From Chloroflexaceae bacterium (lineage in GTDB: Bacteria; Chloroflexota; Chloroflexia; Chloroflexales; Chloroflexaceae), in assembly GCA_025057155.1 (NCBI GenBank), contig JANWYD010000008.1, positions 124,001 to 188,000 on the forward strand: a DNA stretch of 64,000 nucleotides, written 5' to 3'. This document shows, one piece after another, positions 61,882 through 64,000 of the stretch. The notes beneath the pieces are model-generated. The model worked only from the letters and a program-made list of their open reading frames with translations. It was not told the origin of the DNA and searched no databases. How positions within the stretch are numbered: the first letter of the stretch is position 1; every line of letters begins with the position of its first letter. The translations under genes were made by a program, and so were the position numbers.

Positions 61882-63837
61882 ATGGCAAGGTTCCTCAAAC
61901 GTCCCGCTGCCATGGTGGCGCTCGTGGCGCTGCTCATCCCCATCCTGGCGGCATGCGGCGGCGCTCCCGCCGCGCCCCAAGTCGTCCGCGAGACGGTCGT
62001 GGTTGTTCAGACGGCCGAGCCGGTGCGCGAAACGGTGGTAGTGGTGGCCACCCCTGAAGCCGGCGCTGGCGCCTTCACCACGCCCCACCCGATCCTCGGC
62101 GATCCGAAGGTGCGCCAGGCGATTGCCTACTGCACCAACCGCCGCGAGTTGATCCAGTCGGTCTATAACTACCTGACTCCCGAGCAGCAGGAACAACTGC
62201 TCATGGACACCAACCTGCCCAGGACCCACTGGGCGGTGGCCACCGAGGCTGATGGGATTGTCACCTACCCCTTTGACCCGGAGAAGGGCAAGGCTCTGCT
62301 TGAGGAAGCTGGCTGGAAACTCGAGGAGGGCCAGACGGTGCGCACCAAGGATGGTGTGCCGTTGAGCCTGGAGTTCACCACCACCAATGCCCAGTTCCGC
62401 ATCACCTGGGCCACGGTGCTGGAAAAGCAACTGCTCGACAACTGCGGCATCCAGATCATCCGCAAGCATGCCCCGGGCTCCTGGTGGTTCGGCAGCGCCT
62501 CGGGCCTGCGCCGGCGCGACTTTGAGCTTGGGGCCTTCGCCTGGGTGGGCGAGGCCGATCCGGGCGGGCGTTCGCTCTACGCCTGTGACCAGATCCCTCT
62601 GCCCGAGAATAACTGGGAAGGCCAGAACTACATGGGCTGGTGCAACGAGGCGGCCAGCCGGGCGATCATCGCGGCCAATAACACCTTGAACCGTGAGGAG
62701 CGCATCAAGAACTACAAGGCTTTCCAGGTGGAGTTCACCAAGGACATGGTCAGCCTGCCGCTGTTCCAGCGCCTGGAAGCCTACGCCTGGAACAAGGCCC
62801 TCCAGAACCTGAAGCCCGACCCCACCGAGTACATCACCGCCAACGCCTACGAGTGGGCGCGCAGCGACAACGAGGATACGATTATCCTCGGCTTCACCCA
62901 GGAGCCGGCCTCGATGTTCTCGCTGGTTGAGAGCGCCGCCGTACAGCGCCAGGCGGCCCAACTGGTTGGCGGCGTACTGCAAACGCAGTATAGCTATGAT
63001 TATCAACCCGTGCTGCAAGACGGCCTCTCCACGATCGAGAGCGGCAAGGCCAAGAATGAGGTGGTTGAGGTCAAGGAAGGCGATACGGTCTGGAGCGCCG
63101 ATGGCGAGGCCGTCGAACTCAAGCCGGGGGTCGAGATCGTCAACTCCGACGGCGAGACCATCACCTACCAGAGCGGCACGGTGAAGATGAACCGGCTCAC
63201 CGTGACCTACGACCTCGTCAAGGGCATTACCTGGTCCGATGGCGAGCCGCTGAAGAAGGCCGACATCGAACTGAGCGTGAAGATTAGCTGCGACCGCGAG
63301 TCGGGCGCCACTTCCTTCACCTTCTGCGACTCGCACCAGGGCGCCGAGGGGGTGAACGTGACCAGCGACACCAGCTACACGATCACCTTCCTGCCGGGCG
63401 TGCAGTGGCCGACCTACTTCCTGGCCCCCTACGGCGGCTATCCCTCCCACCAGACCATTTCGGACGGGCGCAAGCTGGCCGATGTGCCGGCCAAGGAGTG
63501 GGCGACCCTGCCGGAGGTTGCCGAGACGCCGCTGGGCTACGGCCCCTACATCCTCAAGGAGTGGAAGAAGGGCCAGAGCATGGTCTTTGAGGCCAACCCG
63601 AACTTCGTGCTCGGCGCGCCGAAGGTGAAGAATGTGATCATTCAGTTCTTCGGCGATACCAACGCTGCCGTAGCAGCGCTGTTGACCGGCGAGGTTGACA
63701 TCCTCGAGAAGGCCACCCTCGGCGCCGGCCCCGAGGTGGAGGCGGTGCTCAAGGCCGCGGCCGAGGGCAAGATCGAAGCCAAAACTGACGCCAGCCCGAC
63801 CTGGGAGCATATGGATATGAATCTGTTCGTGCGGTAA
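61882..63837 (+). CDS. Family-5 extracellular solute-binding lipoprotein with circularly permuted lobes
   Basis: 651 residues from ATG 61882 (GGAGG eleven bases upstream). The signal ends in ILAAC (C25), then a VRETVVVV-type linker. Family-5 proteins bind peptides, nickel or sugars for Dpp/Opp-type ABC transporters. Here the order is reversed: PKVRQAIAYCTNRRELI and the PFDPEKGKALLEEAGW segment (about 66-325), normally the C-terminal half, come first and end in PTEYITANAYEW. Then at about 331 EDTIILGFTQEPASMF, normally the mature N-terminus, starts the other half (ITWSDGEPLKKADIEL, LGYGPYILKEWKKGQ, VAALLTGEVDIL), which stops at WEHMDMNLFVR. No permease gene follows within the window. Confidence 0.88.
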   Translation: MARFLKRPAAMVALVALLIPILAACGGAPAAPQVVRETVVVVQTAEPVRETVVVVATPEAGAGAFTTPHPILGDPKVRQAIAYCTNRRELIQSVYNYLTPEQQEQLLMDTNLPRTHWAVATEADGIVTYPFDPEKGKALLEEAGWKLEEGQTVRTKDGVPLSLEFTTTNAQFRITWATVLEKQLLDNCGIQIIRKHAPGSWWFGSASGLRRRDFELGAFAWVGEADPGGRSLYACDQIPLPENNWEGQNYMGWCNEAASRAIIAANNTLNREERIKNYKAFQVEFTKDMVSLPLFQRLEAYAWNKALQNLKPDPTEYITANAYEWARSDNEDTIILGFTQEPASMFSLVESAAVQRQAAQLVGGVLQTQYSYDYQPVLQDGLSTIESGKAKNEVVEVKEGDTVWSADGEAVELKPGVEIVNSDGETITYQSGTVKMNRLTVTYDLVKGITWSDGEPLKKADIELSVKISCDRESGATSFTFCDSHQGAEGVNVTSDTSYTITFLPGVQWPTYFLAPYGGYPSHQTISDGRKLADVPAKEWATLPEVAETPLGYGPYILKEWKKGQSMVFEANPNFVLGAPKVKNVIIQFFGDTNAAVAALLTGEVDILEKATLGAGPEVEAVLKAAAEGKIEAKTDASPTWEHMDMNLFVR

Positions 63838-63924
63838 GATTCAGGCGGCTGTGCCGCGTACTGGGACGAAGGGATGTTTCTGGGAGGGCGTGCCCCTCCC
63901 AGACCCTTCCTTTGGGAGAGGCAT

Positions 63925-63943
63925 CGGGGAAACCTGGTTTCCC
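63925..63943. repeat. Dispersed palindrome (GGGGAAACCTGGTTTCCC)
   Basis: Last copy in the window; bases 63838-64000 contain nothing else recognisable. Confidence 0.85.
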
Positions 63944-64000
63944 TGTGCCCCTCCAGGCGCCTGTCTTCACGTCAGGATGTTCCTGGAAAGGCAGAGCCCT

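Overview
The window is about 64 kb of GC-rich chromosome that looks like a member of the Chloroflexales (phylum Chloroflexota), perhaps close to Roseiflexus or Chloroflexus. The grounds are a malate dehydrogenase that reads very like the Chloroflexus enzyme, a tmRNA whose tag reads ANTNKWAKAPAYALAA, a eukaryote-like double-domain phosphofructokinase, several Uma2-family proteins, and lipoproteins with the VRETVVVV-type linkers common in this phylum. The assignment is from remembered family resemblance; no search was run.

Layout. 1-2.3 kb: 5' part of a phosphofructokinase gene (minus strand) and a repeat-rich gap. 2.3-8.5 kb: a plus-strand run encoding a queuosine-precursor-type transporter, a DUF6884-like protein with a restriction-associated C-terminal domain, a NurA nuclease, a HerA ATPase and a tRNA-guanine-transglycosylase relative resembling DpdA. 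I read this as a candidate compact 7-deazaguanine DNA modification/restriction or defence module. 8.5-13.6 kb: beta-carbonic anhydrase, PRPP synthetase, a sensor kinase, an esterase and tmRNA with its own promoter and terminator. 13.6-22.7 kb: one long minus-strand block, cobA-cysH-sat-pstS-pstC-pstA-pstB-cysC-sir. It encodes sulfate assimilation plus siroheme methyltransferase, with a Pst-type oxyanion ABC transporter in the middle.

23-46 kb: mostly single genes: an unrecognised 50-kDa protein, SRPBCC and GlsB proteins, a DUF5107 protein, cysteine desulfurase, SbcD, an integron-like single gene cassette carrying an alpha/beta hydrolase, a decayed MNT/HEPN pair, YkvA-like and VOC proteins, a lone ABC ATPase, a class V aminotransferase, malate dehydrogenase, a sensor kinase overlapping rsmA, prepilin peptidase, an AEC transporter and a CPBP protease-like gene lying among inverted-repeat elements. 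46-54 kb: a Uma2 gene, then a glycosylation/surface-polymer cluster (GT2, GT4, flippase-like protein, methyltransferase, DUF2079 protein). 54-64 kb: a hybrid sensor kinase, a triad-deficient alpha/beta hydrolase, a PH-like membrane protein, a second Uma2 protein, an M20-family protein without its metal ligands, and a solute-binding lipoprotein whose two halves are in circularly permuted order.

The intergenic DNA is unusually structured. At least six dispersed repeat families are visible: a perfect palindrome GGGGAAACCTGGTTTCCCC (about eleven copies); a roughly 170-bp MITE-like element with CTCAGGTGTAGGGTTTT ends (two full copies plus relics); a second inverted-repeat element around 44.6-46.1 kb; CCAAAAT heptamer tracts at eight gene junctions; GTGGAGGT octamer tracts; and GCGCAACC hairpins. 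Several open frames begin inside such repeats, which changed my choice of start codon for a number of genes.
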